From NCBI GenBank assembly GCA_002342065.1, contig DDPF01000005.1:62001-126000 (forward strand): a DNA stretch of 64,000 nt. The letters run 5' to 3'. A program made the position numbers and the translations under genes. Of this stretch, positions 26,965 through 36,045 are shown piece by piece. The notes beneath the pieces were generated by a model. It was not told the DNA's origin. It ran no database searches and saw nothing but the letters and a program-made list of their open reading frames with translations. The stretch's first letter is position 1. Every line of letters begins with the position of its first letter. This DNA is from Bacteroidetes bacterium UBA2475 (GTDB lineage: Bacteria; Bacteroidota; Bacteroidia; B-17B0; Aurantibacillaceae).

Positions 26965-27708
26965 TTAAATAACTTTTGCTTCTGTATGTAAAAGACTTAC
27001 CAACTCATCTAAATTATCTTCGGTTATCATTTTGCAGGTAGTACGACCCGGGTTTAAAACGTAAGATTTGATAGAGGTTAAAGCTGTTGTTGCACCAGCA
27101 GCAACTACAGTTAAAGGTTTTGTTCTTGCAGCCATAATACCACGCATGTTTGGTATGCGTTGTTCTGCCATACCTTTTGCGCAGCTTATTACTAAAGGCA
27201 ATTCGCATTCAACAACCTGTGTGCCGCCATCTACATCCTGTTCAACAGTAGCTTTGTTACCTGCTATATCAAGCTTAGTAGCTAATGATACAAATGGCAG
27301 ATCTAATACACCTGCTATCATGCCACCAACCGATGCGCCGTTATAATTGATAGTTTCTTTTCCAACCAAAATAAGATCGTAAGCATTTGCTTTTGCATAA
27401 TTTGCAATTTGTTCTGCTACAAAAAAAGCATCAGGACCATCGCCATCTATTCTTACTGCATCGTCGGCGCCAAGGGCCAAACCCTTTCTAATGGTAGCTT
27501 CGCTATCGGTTAGGCCAACATGTATAATGGTAACCTTCTCGGCTAAATTAGCTTCTTTTAATTCTAAAGCCCTTACAAGAGCATACCACTCGTCATATGG
27601 ATTAATTACAAAAGTTATTCCGGCACTGTTAAACTTTGTGTCACCTTCTGTAAATTGAATTTTTGAAGTTGTATCGGGTACGTTACTTATTGCTACTAAA
27701 ATTTTCAT
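26965..27708 (-). CDS. etfB: Electron transfer flavoprotein beta subunit
   Basis: A 247-residue partner of EtfA. Signatures are MKILVAISNVPDTTSKIQF, INPYDEWYALVRALELKE, LALGADDAVRIDGD, LVGKETINYNGASVGGMIAG and the C-terminal PNMRGIMAARTKPL. It carries the AMP site of the heterodimer. It is the first gene of the etfB-etfA unit, perhaps extending to the DUF151 gene 36 bases beyond. Confidence 0.96.
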   Translation of the reverse strand: MKILVAISNVPDTTSKIQFTEGDTKFNSAGITFVINPYDEWYALVRALELKEANLAEKVTIIHVGLTDSEATIRKGLALGADDAVRIDGDGPDAFFVAEQIANYAKANAYDLILVGKETINYNGASVGGMIAGVLDLPFVSLATKLDIAGNKATVEQDVDGGTQVVECELPLVISCAKGMAEQRIPNMRGIMAARTKPLTVVAAGATTALTSIKSYVLNPGRTTCKMITEDNLDELVSLLHTEAKVI

Positions 27709-27886
27709 ATCTGAAACAATTAATTTTAAAGAGTTGCAAAAATATAAAATAAAATCCCTAATTACAATCCATTTTTAGTGAATAAAGGCTCATTTTTTCT
27801 AATATTTTAAACATTTTAAGCAAAATGAATTTTCAACTAAAGTGCAAAACCAAATTTTCATTATCTTTACATGTATAATTTTCAAT

Positions 27887-28243
27887 ATGGACGTAAAATC
27901 GCAATTAATAGAGATCTTAAAAAAAGAGGATTATACCTTTAATCAACTGGCAGAATATTTGGGAATGAGCGAAGTGGAGTTGACCGGCGCTTTAAACAAT
28001 AAAACACTAGAATTAAGAAATTTGGAGTTAATTTCAAAAGCCCTTAGAGTACCGTTATACAGTTTTTTCAGATCAGAGAATTTTAAGATCGATTACAAAG
28101 AAAAACCATACTACATAAACAAACTTTTGACTGAAGAAGATGCTATTAAAGATGCTAGTTCTTTGCAAGGAGAAATAGATCTTTTAAAGCAGATCATTTA
28201 TTTAAAAGAAGAACAGCTCAAAAGGCTCAATGTTACTAAATAA
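27887..28243 (+). CDS. Small XRE-like helix-turn-helix protein
   Basis: A 118-residue protein from ATG 27887; the in-frame GTG at 27842 would add an improbable hydrophobic leader. Residues ~5-60 form an XRE/Cro-like helix-turn-helix (YTFNQLAEYLGMSEVELTGA, ELISKALRVPLYSFFR). A C-terminal coiled coil (EIDLLKQIIYLKEEQLKRL) suggests dimerisation. It is probably a DNA-binding regulator with unknown target. TATCTTTA at 27862 is a near match to the -7 element. Confidence 0.65.
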   Translation: MDVKSQLIEILKKEDYTFNQLAEYLGMSEVELTGALNNKTLELRNLELISKALRVPLYSFFRSENFKIDYKEKPYYINKLLTEEDAIKDASSLQGEIDLLKQIIYLKEEQLKRLNVTK

Positions 28244-28286
28244 GCGCTCATCTTTGTTAATGAGTATATTTGTATTATAATTAAAT

Positions 28287-29582
28287 ATGGCCTTCGATCT
28301 TTTTATTACTTTATTACTAATCTTATTGAATGGATTTTTTGTTGCGGCAGAGTTTGCCCTGGTAAAAGTTCGCGCGTCTCAACTCGATGTTAAAATTCAA
28401 AAAGGAAGTTCAAGGGCAAAACTAGCCAAGACACTTTTATCAAAGTTAGACGCTTACCTTTCTGCTACACAATTAGGTATTACTTTGGCTTCGTTAGCAT
28501 TGGGTGCCGTTGGTGAAGAAGTTATCTCGCACTTGGTGCTAAGAGTGTTTTCAGATACCGGACTTGTAACTAATCCGCTTACTATACATAGTATTTCATT
28601 ACCAATTGCTTTAACCTTACTTACCTTTTTTCACGTAACACTAGGCGAGCAGATCCCAAAAATGATCGGCATAAAATACAGTCTTGCGGCTATACTTTTA
28701 TGTGCATGGCCTTTACGCATCTTTTATTTTATCTGTTCGCCATTTATATGGTTATTGCATAAAACCTCGAGTGTAGCACTTCGTATTATGGGAGTTACCA
28801 AAACCGGCGAAGACGACGTGCATACTGAAGAAGAATTACGTTTAATTTTAACAGAGAGTGAAGAAGGCGGTGCTATTAAGCCAAGTGAGAATGAATTGAT
28901 ACAGAACGTTTTTGATTTTGACGACCGTATCGTAAAACAAATTATGGTGCCGCAGAACAGGGTAGTAGCGCTGGATGTAGAGTTAGGAAGAGGTGAAATA
29001 ACCAAGCGTGTTATTGAAGAAGGTTTTTCGCGGATACCAATTTATTTAGGAGATATTGATAATGTAATTGGTATTGTGCACAGTAAAGATCTTTTAAAAG
29101 CTTTAATTGAAAATAGGTTCAGAACATTAAAAGATATTATGCGCCCTGTGCATTTTATTCCAGAGAGTATGAAGATAAACGAATTGTTGCGCGATTTCCA
29201 GAAGCATCATATTCAAATGGCCATTGTTACCAACGAGTTTGGTTCTACTGCCGGTTTAATTACCATGGAAGATATTATTGAAGAATTGGTTGGAGAGATA
29301 CAGGATGAACACGATGAGGAAAAACCAAACGTTGAGAAAAAAAGCGAGACCGAATATATTGTAAACGCACAGGCAACCATTGCTGATGTGAACGAAGCAC
29401 TTCCTATTGCATTGCCTGAGAACTCTCATTACGAAACGGTTTCAGGATACATTAATTACATCTTTGGTAGAATTCCTGCGGTAAACGATAAACGTAAAAA
29501 AGATGGTTACGAATTAACTATTTTAAAACGCACTCGTCAAAGTGTTGATACTGTAAAACTGATAGTTTTAGAAGAAGAATAA
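28287..29582 (+). CDS. CNNM/CorC-type membrane protein with CBS pair
   Basis: A 431-residue protein of the hemolysin C/CorC group. It has a DUF21 (CNNM) membrane domain with four hydrophobic segments (~1-175; GFFVAAEFALVKVRASQLD), a pair of CBS domains (~210-335; IMVPQNRVVALDVELG, SRIPIYLGDIDNVIGIVHSK) and a C-terminal transporter-associated CorC_HlyC domain (VSGYINYIFGRIPAVND). It is probably a Mg2+ or other cation efflux/homeostasis protein with nucleotide-sensing CBS domains. Confidence 0.9.
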   Translation: MAFDLFITLLLILLNGFFVAAEFALVKVRASQLDVKIQKGSSRAKLAKTLLSKLDAYLSATQLGITLASLALGAVGEEVISHLVLRVFSDTGLVTNPLTIHSISLPIALTLLTFFHVTLGEQIPKMIGIKYSLAAILLCAWPLRIFYFICSPFIWLLHKTSSVALRIMGVTKTGEDDVHTEEELRLILTESEEGGAIKPSENELIQNVFDFDDRIVKQIMVPQNRVVALDVELGRGEITKRVIEEGFSRIPIYLGDIDNVIGIVHSKDLLKALIENRFRTLKDIMRPVHFIPESMKINELLRDFQKHHIQMAIVTNEFGSTAGLITMEDIIEELVGEIQDEHDEEKPNVEKKSETEYIVNAQATIADVNEALPIALPENSHYETVSGYINYIFGRIPAVNDKRKKDGYELTILKRTRQSVDTVKLIVLEEE

Positions 29583-29625
29583 ATTTAGTCCTGATAGCTA
29601 ATAACTATTCCCTAATAACTAGATA

Positions 29626-30819
29626 ATGAACCAACGCGAATTATTCCTAAGGCATGTAGCTCAGACATCTGATCTGCCTTTACTTGGCGTTGATGTAAAT
29701 ATTAAAGAAGCAAAAGGCGTAAAGCTAATTGATGAGAACGGGAAAGAATACATTGATCTTATTAGCGGAATTTCTGTAAGTAATGTTGGACATTGTCATC
29801 CAAGCGTTGTAAGTGCTATTAACGAACAAACACAAAAATTCATGCACTTAATGGTGTATGGCGAGTTCAATCAAAGTCCGCAGGTTAAGTATGCAAAAAT
29901 GCTTACCGATCTTTTACCTGAAAAATTAAATTCTGTTTATTACACTACCAGCGGCAGCGAGGCCGCCGAAGGCGCATTAAAATTAGCCAAGCGTGTTACC
30001 AACCGGACTGAGATAATTTGTTTTAAAAACGCTTATCACGGCAGTACGCATGGCGCTTTAAGTGTAATGGGCGATGAGTTCTTTAAAAATTCTTTTCGTC
30101 CGCTATTGCCGGATATTAAAATTTTAGAATTAAATAATTTAAAAGAGCTCGAACAAATTTCTTCCAAAACAGCTGCCGTTATTATAGAGCCAATTCAAGG
30201 CGAAGCAGGCGTGAGGGAAGCGAACAAAGAATTTTTAAAATTATTGCGCGAAAAATGCGATACCCATTGCGCTCTATTAATTTTTGACGAGATACAAACC
30301 GGTTTTGGAAGAACAGGATCTTTATTTGCCTTTGAGAAATTTCATGTTGTGCCTGATATTTTATTAGTTGCAAAAGGTATGGGAGGTGGTTTACCTATTG
30401 GCGCTTTTATTTCTTCCAATAAATTAATGGGTTGTTTAACTAATGATCCTGTATTAGGACACATCAACACATTTGGCGGTAACGCTGTTTGTGTAGCTGC
30501 AGCAAAAGCAACTTTAGAAGTAATTGTAGAAGAAAAATTAGCAGCACGCGCCAATCAAATTGAAAAAATAATTAAAACACATTTACTACATGCATTAATA
30601 AAAGAGTTGCGCGTGTTTGGTGCTTTAGGTGCTGTTGAATTTGAAACTGAAGCATTAAATATGCAAGTAATTAAAAGTTGTATTCAAAACGGAGTAATTA
30701 CAGATTGGTTCTTATTTTGTCCAACAGCCATGCGTATTGCACCACCATTGACCATTACCGATAATGAGTTAATAAACGCAATTCAAAAAATTAAAACTGT
30801 TTTAGACCAGGTAAAATAA
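29626..30819 (+). CDS. Class-III PLP aminotransferase (acetylornithine aminotransferase-like)
   Basis: A 397-residue fold-type I PLP enzyme. Visible are DLISGISVSNVGHCHPSVV, TTSGSEAAEGALKLAKR, FKNAYHGSTHGALSVMG, the cofactor site LLIFDEIQTGFGRTGSLFAF, the Schiff-base Lys250 in LLVAKGMGGGLPIGAF and NTFGGNAVCVAAA. It belongs to the acetylornithine/ornithine/GABA aminotransferase group. No arginine biosynthesis genes lie nearby, so the substrate is left open. Confidence 0.88.
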   Translation: MNQRELFLRHVAQTSDLPLLGVDVNIKEAKGVKLIDENGKEYIDLISGISVSNVGHCHPSVVSAINEQTQKFMHLMVYGEFNQSPQVKYAKMLTDLLPEKLNSVYYTTSGSEAAEGALKLAKRVTNRTEIICFKNAYHGSTHGALSVMGDEFFKNSFRPLLPDIKILELNNLKELEQISSKTAAVIIEPIQGEAGVREANKEFLKLLREKCDTHCALLIFDEIQTGFGRTGSLFAFEKFHVVPDILLVAKGMGGGLPIGAFISSNKLMGCLTNDPVLGHINTFGGNAVCVAAAKATLEVIVEEKLAARANQIEKIIKTHLLHALIKELRVFGALGAVEFETEALNMQVIKSCIQNGVITDWFLFCPTAMRIAPPLTITDNELINAIQKIKTVLDQVK

Positions 30820-30825
30820 ATCCAT

Positions 30826-30857
30826 AAAAAAACCGTGCAAGAATATCCTACACGGTT
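30826..30857 (-). terminator. Terminator of the YceI gene
   Basis: A seven-base stem, AACCGTG / CACGGTT, with a 13-base loop, followed on the minus strand by a T run. It lies 22 bases after the stop at 30879 and also faces the end of the aminotransferase gene. Confidence 0.75.
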
Positions 30858-30878
30858 AATTTTCTTAGAGCGATAAAA

Positions 30879-31412
30879 TTATTTTGTAACCGGCACTGTT
30901 AAGTATATCTCTACTTTATCATTTCCTCCTTTACTTTTTTTCATTACACCATAATCGCCGGCCATTACAGTCATAGTGCCATTAAAAACAGCTTTGTCTT
31001 TACCTTCTTCAGTAAATGTAAAAGGTAACTCAATAACTTTTGTAGAATCTTTCATGTGTAGAGTACCTTTTGCAATAAAGCCTGTAGCTGAACTTGTAAT
31101 TTCGGTTGAGGTAAAAGTGATCTTAGGAAATTTTTCAGCGTCAAAAAAATCAGCAGATAATAAATGCGCATCTAGCCTGTCATTACCCGCTTTTAATGTT
31201 TTAACATCTATTGAGGCTATAATTTTTGAATCCTTTAAATTAGCCTTATCAAAATTAATTGTCGAGCTTAAATTGCTAAAAGTGCCTTTTTTACCGGCAC
31301 CGTCAAAATTAACAGTACTGGTTTTTTCATCAGCTTTCCATAGAATAGAAACTGTAAAGGCACTTGTTAATAACACTAAAAGAGCGATCGTTAAAATGTG
31401 TATTTTCTTCAT
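30879..31412 (-). CDS. YceI family lipid-binding periplasmic protein
   Basis: A 177-residue protein with an N-terminal signal/hydrophobic stretch (MKKIHILTIALLVLLTSAFTVS) and a lipocalin-like YceI barrel: STVNFDGAGKKGTFSNL, ASIDVKTLKAGNDRLDAHL, DFFDAEKFPKITFTSTEI, GTLHMKDSTKVIELPFTF. The family binds isoprenoid lipids such as polyprenyls. Its role here is unknown. It is a single-gene unit. Confidence 0.92.
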   Translation of the reverse strand: MKKIHILTIALLVLLTSAFTVSILWKADEKTSTVNFDGAGKKGTFSNLSSTINFDKANLKDSKIIASIDVKTLKAGNDRLDAHLLSADFFDAEKFPKITFTSTEITSSATGFIAKGTLHMKDSTKVIELPFTFTEEGKDKAVFNGTMTVMAGDYGVMKKSKGGNDKVEIYLTVPVTK

Positions 31413-31536
31413 GTTTTGGGTTTAAAGTTTGAAGTTTAAAAATACAAAGGTTTTTACAAAACCAAAAAATTAACAAGGTTTTATATTAGAATCTATTCCT
31501 AAAATTTGTTATTTTTATAGTCTAAAATTTAAAGAC

Positions 31537-32640
31537 ATGGGATTATTTGATAAACTGAAAAATGAATTCATTGATATTATCGATTGGGTTGATAATACAA
31601 ATGATACGATCGTGTGGAAATTTCCACGTTACCAGAATGAGATAAAAATGGGTGCTAAGCTTACTGTGCGTGAGAGTCAGATAGCTGTATTTATGAACGA
31701 AGGTAAAATTGCCGATGTGTTTCAACCCGGTATGTATACTTTAAGTACTGAAAATACACCATTGCTTGCAACATTAAAAGGTTGGAAGTATGGATTTAAT
31801 AGTCCTTTTAAAGCTGATATATTTTTTATTAGTACAAGACAATTTATTGATCAAAAATGGGGAACTAAAAATCCTATTACATTAAGTGATCCGCGTTTTG
31901 GTTTTATTGAATTAAGAAGTTTTGGTTCTTTTGCTTTTAGAGTGACTGATGGCGCTAAATTCATAAAAGAGATCGCAGGAACTGATGAGAATTTTACAAC
32001 TGAAGAAGTTACTGAGCAATTGCGCAGCATGATCGTTACCAAGTTTACGGATGCTGTAGGCGAAGGAAACATTCCTGTAGAAAAATTTGCTGCTAACATG
32101 GATGAGTTATCTAAGTTAGGTCACGAGAAATTAAATACAGACTTTTTAGAGTACGGATTGACCATTACAAAATTCTTAGTTGAAAACGTATCTATGCCGG
32201 AAGAGTTGAAAAAAGAAATTTTCAATTACTCACGTTTAAATGCAATTGATCTGAATAAATTAGCACAATTTAATACCGCGAATGCTATTAGTGATGCTGC
32301 AAAGAACGAAGGTTTAGGTGGCGCAGGAATAGGTATGGGTGTTGGAATGGGAATGGGTAACATGATGACCAACATGTTCAACAATCAAAATACAAATCAG
32401 AATAATAATAATAATGGTAATAATGTAGTGCCACCACCCATCGTCGTACAATTCCACGTGGTTGTAAATGGTGCACAGGCTGGTCCTTTCAGCTTACAAC
32501 AATTACAGGCAATGGCAGCTTCGGGACAATTAACAAAAACCAGTTTAGTGTGGAAAGCAGGAATGCCAAATTGGTTAGCAGCAGAAACGCAGGCAGAATT
32601 AGTTTCATTATTCAATAATGTTCCGCCGCCGATCGCTTAA
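31537..32640 (+). CDS. SPFH (YdjI-like) protein with C-terminal GYF_2 domain
   Basis: A 367-residue cytoplasmic protein. Residues ~1-250 are the YdjI/virion-core SPFH domain: DTIVWKFPRYQNEIKMGA, TVRESQIAVFMNEGKIAD, FQPGMYTLSTENTPLLATL. Then come a Gly/Met- and Asn-rich linker (~262-298) and a GYF_2 domain (~303-362) with AGPFSLQQLQAMAASGQ and LVWKAGMPNWLAAET. Bacillus YdjI works with the phage-shock-like membrane stress response. Relatives usually end in a zinc ribbon, so GYF_2 is the notable swap. It has its own terminator and no PspA gene nearby. Confidence 0.85.
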   Translation: MGLFDKLKNEFIDIIDWVDNTNDTIVWKFPRYQNEIKMGAKLTVRESQIAVFMNEGKIADVFQPGMYTLSTENTPLLATLKGWKYGFNSPFKADIFFISTRQFIDQKWGTKNPITLSDPRFGFIELRSFGSFAFRVTDGAKFIKEIAGTDENFTTEEVTEQLRSMIVTKFTDAVGEGNIPVEKFAANMDELSKLGHEKLNTDFLEYGLTITKFLVENVSMPEELKKEIFNYSRLNAIDLNKLAQFNTANAISDAAKNEGLGGAGIGMGVGMGMGNMMTNMFNNQNTNQNNNNNGNNVVPPPIVVQFHVVVNGAQAGPFSLQQLQAMAASGQLTKTSLVWKAGMPNWLAAETQAELVSLFNNVPPPIA

Positions 32641-32663
32641 ATTTAATTTTGACTAAACATTAA

Positions 32664-32695
32664 AAAAGCCCCTGAAGTTTCGGGGGCTTTTTTTT
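32664..32695 (+). terminator. Terminator of the SPFH gene
   Basis: The stem AAAAGCCCC / GGGGCTTTT is followed by a T run, 23 bases after the stop. Confidence 0.88.
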
Positions 32696-32733
32696 GGTGT
32701 ATAATATTATTTTATTTCCCGCTTAAAAGATGT

Positions 32734-32741
32734 TAATTTTG
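32734..32741 (+). promoter_or_regulatory. -7 element of the DUF4258-like gene
   Basis: TAATTTTG fits TAnnTTTG and ends only five bases before the ATG at 32747, which would make the message leaderless or nearly so. No clear -33 TTG is present. Confidence 0.45.
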
Positions 32742-32746
32742 CGCCT

Positions 32747-33142
32747 ATGAATTTTTGGAAAAGACTTAAGTTTTACGGTTTTGGTTTTGGTTTAGGGTTA
32801 TTAGTTTGTTTCGCAATGTTTGGCACGCGTAGTTGTGTTTCGCCAAACGAACAAAAAATGCAGGAATTGATTTTTCAGAATTTTAAATTATCCGAAAAAG
32901 CTTCGTGCAAATTAAAATGCCTTTGGAAAAATGACATATTGTTGAAAGTTGAGCTAAGGCATTTTGAAGTGAATTACGATGTAAGCGATGTTCACAAAGA
33001 ACCTTGCGGTGAGTATTATATTCAGCCCAAAGAAGAGTTTAAAGATAAATATAATTACAAACTCATTATTTACGACTGCGATACTATCTCTAAAATTGAG
33101 GATATAAGCATTGCCGCAACCAACACCTGCAATTGTCAATAG
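32747..33142 (+). CDS. DUF4258-like membrane-anchored protein
   Basis: A 131-residue protein with an N-terminal basic start and one membrane helix (FYGFGFGLGLLVCFAMFG), then a small cysteine-containing domain. The pattern resembles the DUF4258 proteins of flavobacteria: LSEKASCKLKCLW, HKEPCGEYYIQ, YKLIIYDCDTISKIEDI. It ends in Cys-Asn-Cys. The function is unknown. Its last ten bases overlap the start of tadA, so the two are translationally coupled. Confidence 0.65.
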   Translation: MNFWKRLKFYGFGFGLGLLVCFAMFGTRSCVSPNEQKMQELIFQNFKLSEKASCKLKCLWKNDILLKVELRHFEVNYDVSDVHKEPCGEYYIQPKEEFKDKYNYKLIIYDCDTISKIEDISIAATNTCNCQ

Positions 33143-33585
33143 CCCCTTTATATAACGACGAGAGCTTTATGCGCGAAGCCTTAAAGGAGGCTCAAAAAGC
33201 ATTTGATAAGGACGAAATTCCTATTGGAGCTATAATTGTTGCGGAGAATAAGATCATTGCAAGAGCCCATAATTTAACCGAAACCCTTAATGATGTAACA
33301 GCCCATGCAGAGATGCAGGCCATTACTTCTGCCGCAAATTATATTGGGGGTAAATACTTAACCGAGTGTACACTATATGTAACTATTGAGCCATGTGTGA
33401 TGTGTGCAGGCGCTTTAGCCTGGAGTCATATTACTAAAATAGTTTATGGTGCCAGCGAAACCAAAAAAGGCTTCTCTTTATTGGAAAAAAACCTGCTTCA
33501 TCCTAAAACAGAGGTTGTAAAGGGGGTTTTAAGCGAAGATTGCGAAAAAATAATGAAGGATTTTTTTGTTAAGAAGCGTAAATAA
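33133..33585 (+). CDS. tadA: tRNA-specific adenosine deaminase
   Basis: A 150-residue enzyme that converts adenosine 34 of tRNA-Arg(ACG) to inosine. The zinc site is complete: His58-Ala-Glu60 and Pro87-Cys88-x2-Cys91 (TAHAEMQAI, IEPCVMCAGALAW). The YGASETKKGFSLLE segment is typical of TadA. I kept the TTG start at 33133 because the segment before the first ATG (LYNDESFMREAL) matches the family's N-terminus. Confidence 0.93.
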   Translation: MSIAPLYNDESFMREALKEAQKAFDKDEIPIGAIIVAENKIIARAHNLTETLNDVTAHAEMQAITSAANYIGGKYLTECTLYVTIEPCVMCAGALAWSHITKIVYGASETKKGFSLLEKNLLHPKTEVVKGVLSEDCEKIMKDFFVKKRK

Positions 33586-33616
33586 TTGTTTTTGGCATTA
33601 TTTTTGGATAACTTTG
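33586..33616 (+). promoter_or_regulatory. Bacteroidota-type promoter
   Basis: TTG (33586-33588), 20 bases, then TAACTTTG (33609-33616). The ATG of the next gene follows 18 bases later. Confidence 0.65.
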
Positions 33617-33633
33617 AGTATAAATTAACAACC

Positions 33634-34056
33634 ATGAAAATTTTAAAAACATTATCCATTTCATTTTTATTAGGCGTTGCAGTGCTTAATTCTGCTGCTT
33701 TTGGTAAAAACAACAGCGTTTCAGTTAATTTCTCTGATATTCCTGTAAAAACGGTTTGCATTAAAAATGCGGCTGCAGCAGATGCTAATAAATTTTTCTC
33801 AGAGGCAACTACACTGTTTTTTGAAGTGTACAAAGCTGGTTCAAAAGAAGAAGTAGCTAAAATAGTTGCATCTTTAAAAAAGGATGCTGCTGTTGAAAAC
33901 GTTATTGAAGGTAAATTAACCGGCGATTATCAATCAATTACTATCATATTAAAATCAGCAAAAAATAAAGCCTGGTTTGCTTCAGAATTTAAGAAAGCAG
34001 GTTTAAATACTGTCCGAATTAATAACAACCCCATTGTTGAGGTTGAGAAAATGTAA
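33634..34056 (+). CDS. Secreted protein of unknown function
   Basis: A 140-residue protein from ATG 33634. Signal peptide: MKILKTLSISFLLGVAVLNS then AAFG. The mature ~115 residues alternate helices and strands (KEEVAKIVASLKKDAAVENV, GDYQSITIILKSAKN, WFASEFKKAGLNTVRINN), which recalls a small ferredoxin-like alpha/beta fold, but no family is recognised and metal-binding cysteines are absent. It has its own promoter and terminator, so it is a single-gene unit. Confidence 0.75.
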   Translation: MKILKTLSISFLLGVAVLNSAAFGKNNSVSVNFSDIPVKTVCIKNAAAADANKFFSEATTLFFEVYKAGSKEEVAKIVASLKKDAAVENVIEGKLTGDYQSITIILKSAKNKAWFASEFKKAGLNTVRINNNPIVEVEKM

Positions 34057-34078
34057 TTTTTAAATAAATTAATTTTGA

Positions 34079-34107
34079 AAGCCAAACAAATATGTTTGGC
34101 TTTTTTA
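34079..34107 (+). terminator. Terminator of the 33634 gene
   Basis: A nine-base stem, AAGCCAAAC / GTTTGGCTT, followed by a T run. Confidence 0.88.
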
Positions 34108-34128
34108 TTTCAAAAAAATACAATTCAT

Positions 34129-34215
34129 GGCTAAAGCCTTTTCAAATACTTTTTTAAAACCCCGATCTTAAGGTCGGGGTTTGACAGACTGCATAATTTC
34201 GTGGACTTTAGTCCA
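34129..34215. repeat. REP-like palindrome cluster
   Basis: Three hairpins in a row: GGCTAAAGCC (34129-34138), an eleven-base stem with AACCCCGATC and GGTCGGGG (34157-34182), and TGGACTTTAGTCCA (34202-34215). Inverted, the GGCTTTAGCC hairpin and an adjacent C-rich palindrome reproduce the layout of the units flanking the RAYT gene at 52.5-53.1 kb, suggesting a dispersed REP element. Confidence 0.55.
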
Positions 34216-34253
34216 ACCAATAAGAATATTGAATTTATACGTAATTTTAAAAC

Positions 34254-36035
34254 ATGATAAACGCACACAAAATTTTATTCGATACTGTTCAGCAAGCACT
34301 AACACAAGTTTATAGTATAAGCAACCCCGTAATTACTTTTCAAAAAACAAGAAAAGAATTTGAAGGCGATCTTACTTTGGTTACTTTTCCTTTTATTAAA
34401 GAAACTAAAAAATCGCCCGAGCAATTAGGACAAGAACTGGGAGAATATCTTGTTAAGAATAATACAAACGTTTCTGCATTTAATGTAGTAAAAGGTTTTT
34501 TAAATATCTCGTTGACCAATCAATTTTGGTTAGGTTATTTTAATTCTATCAAAGATTCAAATACAATTGGTTATAAAAAAGAGAACAGCTCCGGCAAAAC
34601 TATTATGCTCGAGTATTCATCTCCAAATACAAACAAACCTTTGCACTTAGGACACGTACGTAATAATTTATTGGGCTTTTCGGTAGCGCAGATCTTAAAA
34701 GCAAATGGACATAACGTTATTAAAGCAAATATTATTAACGACCGTGGAATTCATATTTGTAAAAGTATGTTGGCCTGGCAAAAGTTTGGTAATGGCGAAA
34801 CGCCTGCCAGTAACGGTTTAAAAGGCGATTTTTTTGTAGGTAAATATTATGTTGCTTTTGATAAAGAAAACAAAAAGCAAATAGAGGAATTAATGGCTGT
34901 TGGAAAAACAAAAGAAGAAGCTGAAAAAAAATCTCTTTTAATGTTGGAAGCACAAGATATGCTTCGCAAATGGGAAGCCGGCGATAAAGAGGTAGTTGAT
35001 CTTTGGAAGACAATGAATGGCTGGGTTTACGATGGTTTTGCTGTAACTTACAAAACGCTTGGTGTTGACTTTGATAAAATGTATTACGAAAGCAATACTT
35101 ATTTATTAGGCAAAGAAATTATTGAAGAAGGATTAAAGAAAAATGTTTTCTACAAAAAAGAAAATGGCAGCGTAGCTATTGATCTGAGTGGTGAAGGTTT
35201 AGATGAGAAAATTGTATTAAGAAGTGATGGCACCAGCGTTTATATTACACAGGATATTGGAACTGCTATTGAACGTTTTAAAGAATTCCCGCAACTAAGT
35301 CAATTAATTTATACGGTTGGTAACGAGCAGGATTATCACTTTAAAGTACTATTTAAGATCTTAGAAAAATTAGGCTATGCCTGGGCAAAAGAATGTTATC
35401 ATTTAAGTTATGGTATGGTTGAGTTGCCTGAAGGAAAGATGAAGAGTAGGGAGGGTACCGTTGTAGACGCTGATGAATTAATTGATGAGATGTTAGCCAC
35501 TGCAACTGCAACTACAAAAGAGTTAGGTAAGGTTGACGATTTTAATGAACAAGAATTTAAAGAGTTGAATCGCTCAATAGGTTTAGGAGCGTTAAAATAT
35601 TTTATCTTAAAAGTAGATCCTAAAAAGAAAATGTTGTTCGATCCTAAAGAGAGTATTGATTTTAACGGACATACAGGTCCATTTATTCAATACACTCACG
35701 CGCGTATAAAATCGGTGTTACGTAAAGCGGCTTTTGATTTCGGAAAAGGCGAAGCTAAAGTTGAAATGAGCGCTATTGAAAAAGAACTGGTTAAATTTAT
35801 TTATGATTTTGAAGGCGTGGTGGCTGAATCAGGAACTGCTTTTAATCCTGCTTTGGTAGCTAATTACATTTACGAAGTAACTAAACTGTATAATCGTTTT
35901 TATCATGAGTGCCCGATCTTAAAAGAAGAAGACGAGAACATTAAAATTTTCAGATTACAACTTTCAAAATTATGTGCGCAGGCAATTGCCAACGCTATGA
36001 ATTTATTAGGTATTGTTGTACCTGAAAAAATGTAA
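34254..36035 (+). CDS. argS: Arginyl-tRNA synthetase
   Basis: A 593-residue class-I aminoacyl-tRNA synthetase. It has the N-terminal ArgRS domain (VITFQKTRKEFEGDLTLV), the HIGH-type motif in SSPNTNKPLHLGHVRNN, the catalytic fold, a KMSKS equivalent in GKMKSREGTVVDADEL and a DALR anticodon-binding domain at the end (YNRFYHECPILKEEDENI). All elements are intact. The next gene starts ten bases beyond its stop. Confidence 0.97.
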   Translation: MINAHKILFDTVQQALTQVYSISNPVITFQKTRKEFEGDLTLVTFPFIKETKKSPEQLGQELGEYLVKNNTNVSAFNVVKGFLNISLTNQFWLGYFNSIKDSNTIGYKKENSSGKTIMLEYSSPNTNKPLHLGHVRNNLLGFSVAQILKANGHNVIKANIINDRGIHICKSMLAWQKFGNGETPASNGLKGDFFVGKYYVAFDKENKKQIEELMAVGKTKEEAEKKSLLMLEAQDMLRKWEAGDKEVVDLWKTMNGWVYDGFAVTYKTLGVDFDKMYYESNTYLLGKEIIEEGLKKNVFYKKENGSVAIDLSGEGLDEKIVLRSDGTSVYITQDIGTAIERFKEFPQLSQLIYTVGNEQDYHFKVLFKILEKLGYAWAKECYHLSYGMVELPEGKMKSREGTVVDADELIDEMLATATATTKELGKVDDFNEQEFKELNRSIGLGALKYFILKVDPKKKMLFDPKESIDFNGHTGPFIQYTHARIKSVLRKAAFDFGKGEAKVEMSAIEKELVKFIYDFEGVVAESGTAFNPALVANYIYEVTKLYNRFYHECPILKEEDENIKIFRLQLSKLCAQAIANAMNLLGIVVPEKM

Positions 36036-36045
36036 TAAATTAAAC

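Noticed and set aside
32448..32470. TTCCACGTGGTTGT in the SPFH gene as a possible parS
   Set aside because: The core is palindromic but the arms are not, and the site is within a coding region far from parAB.
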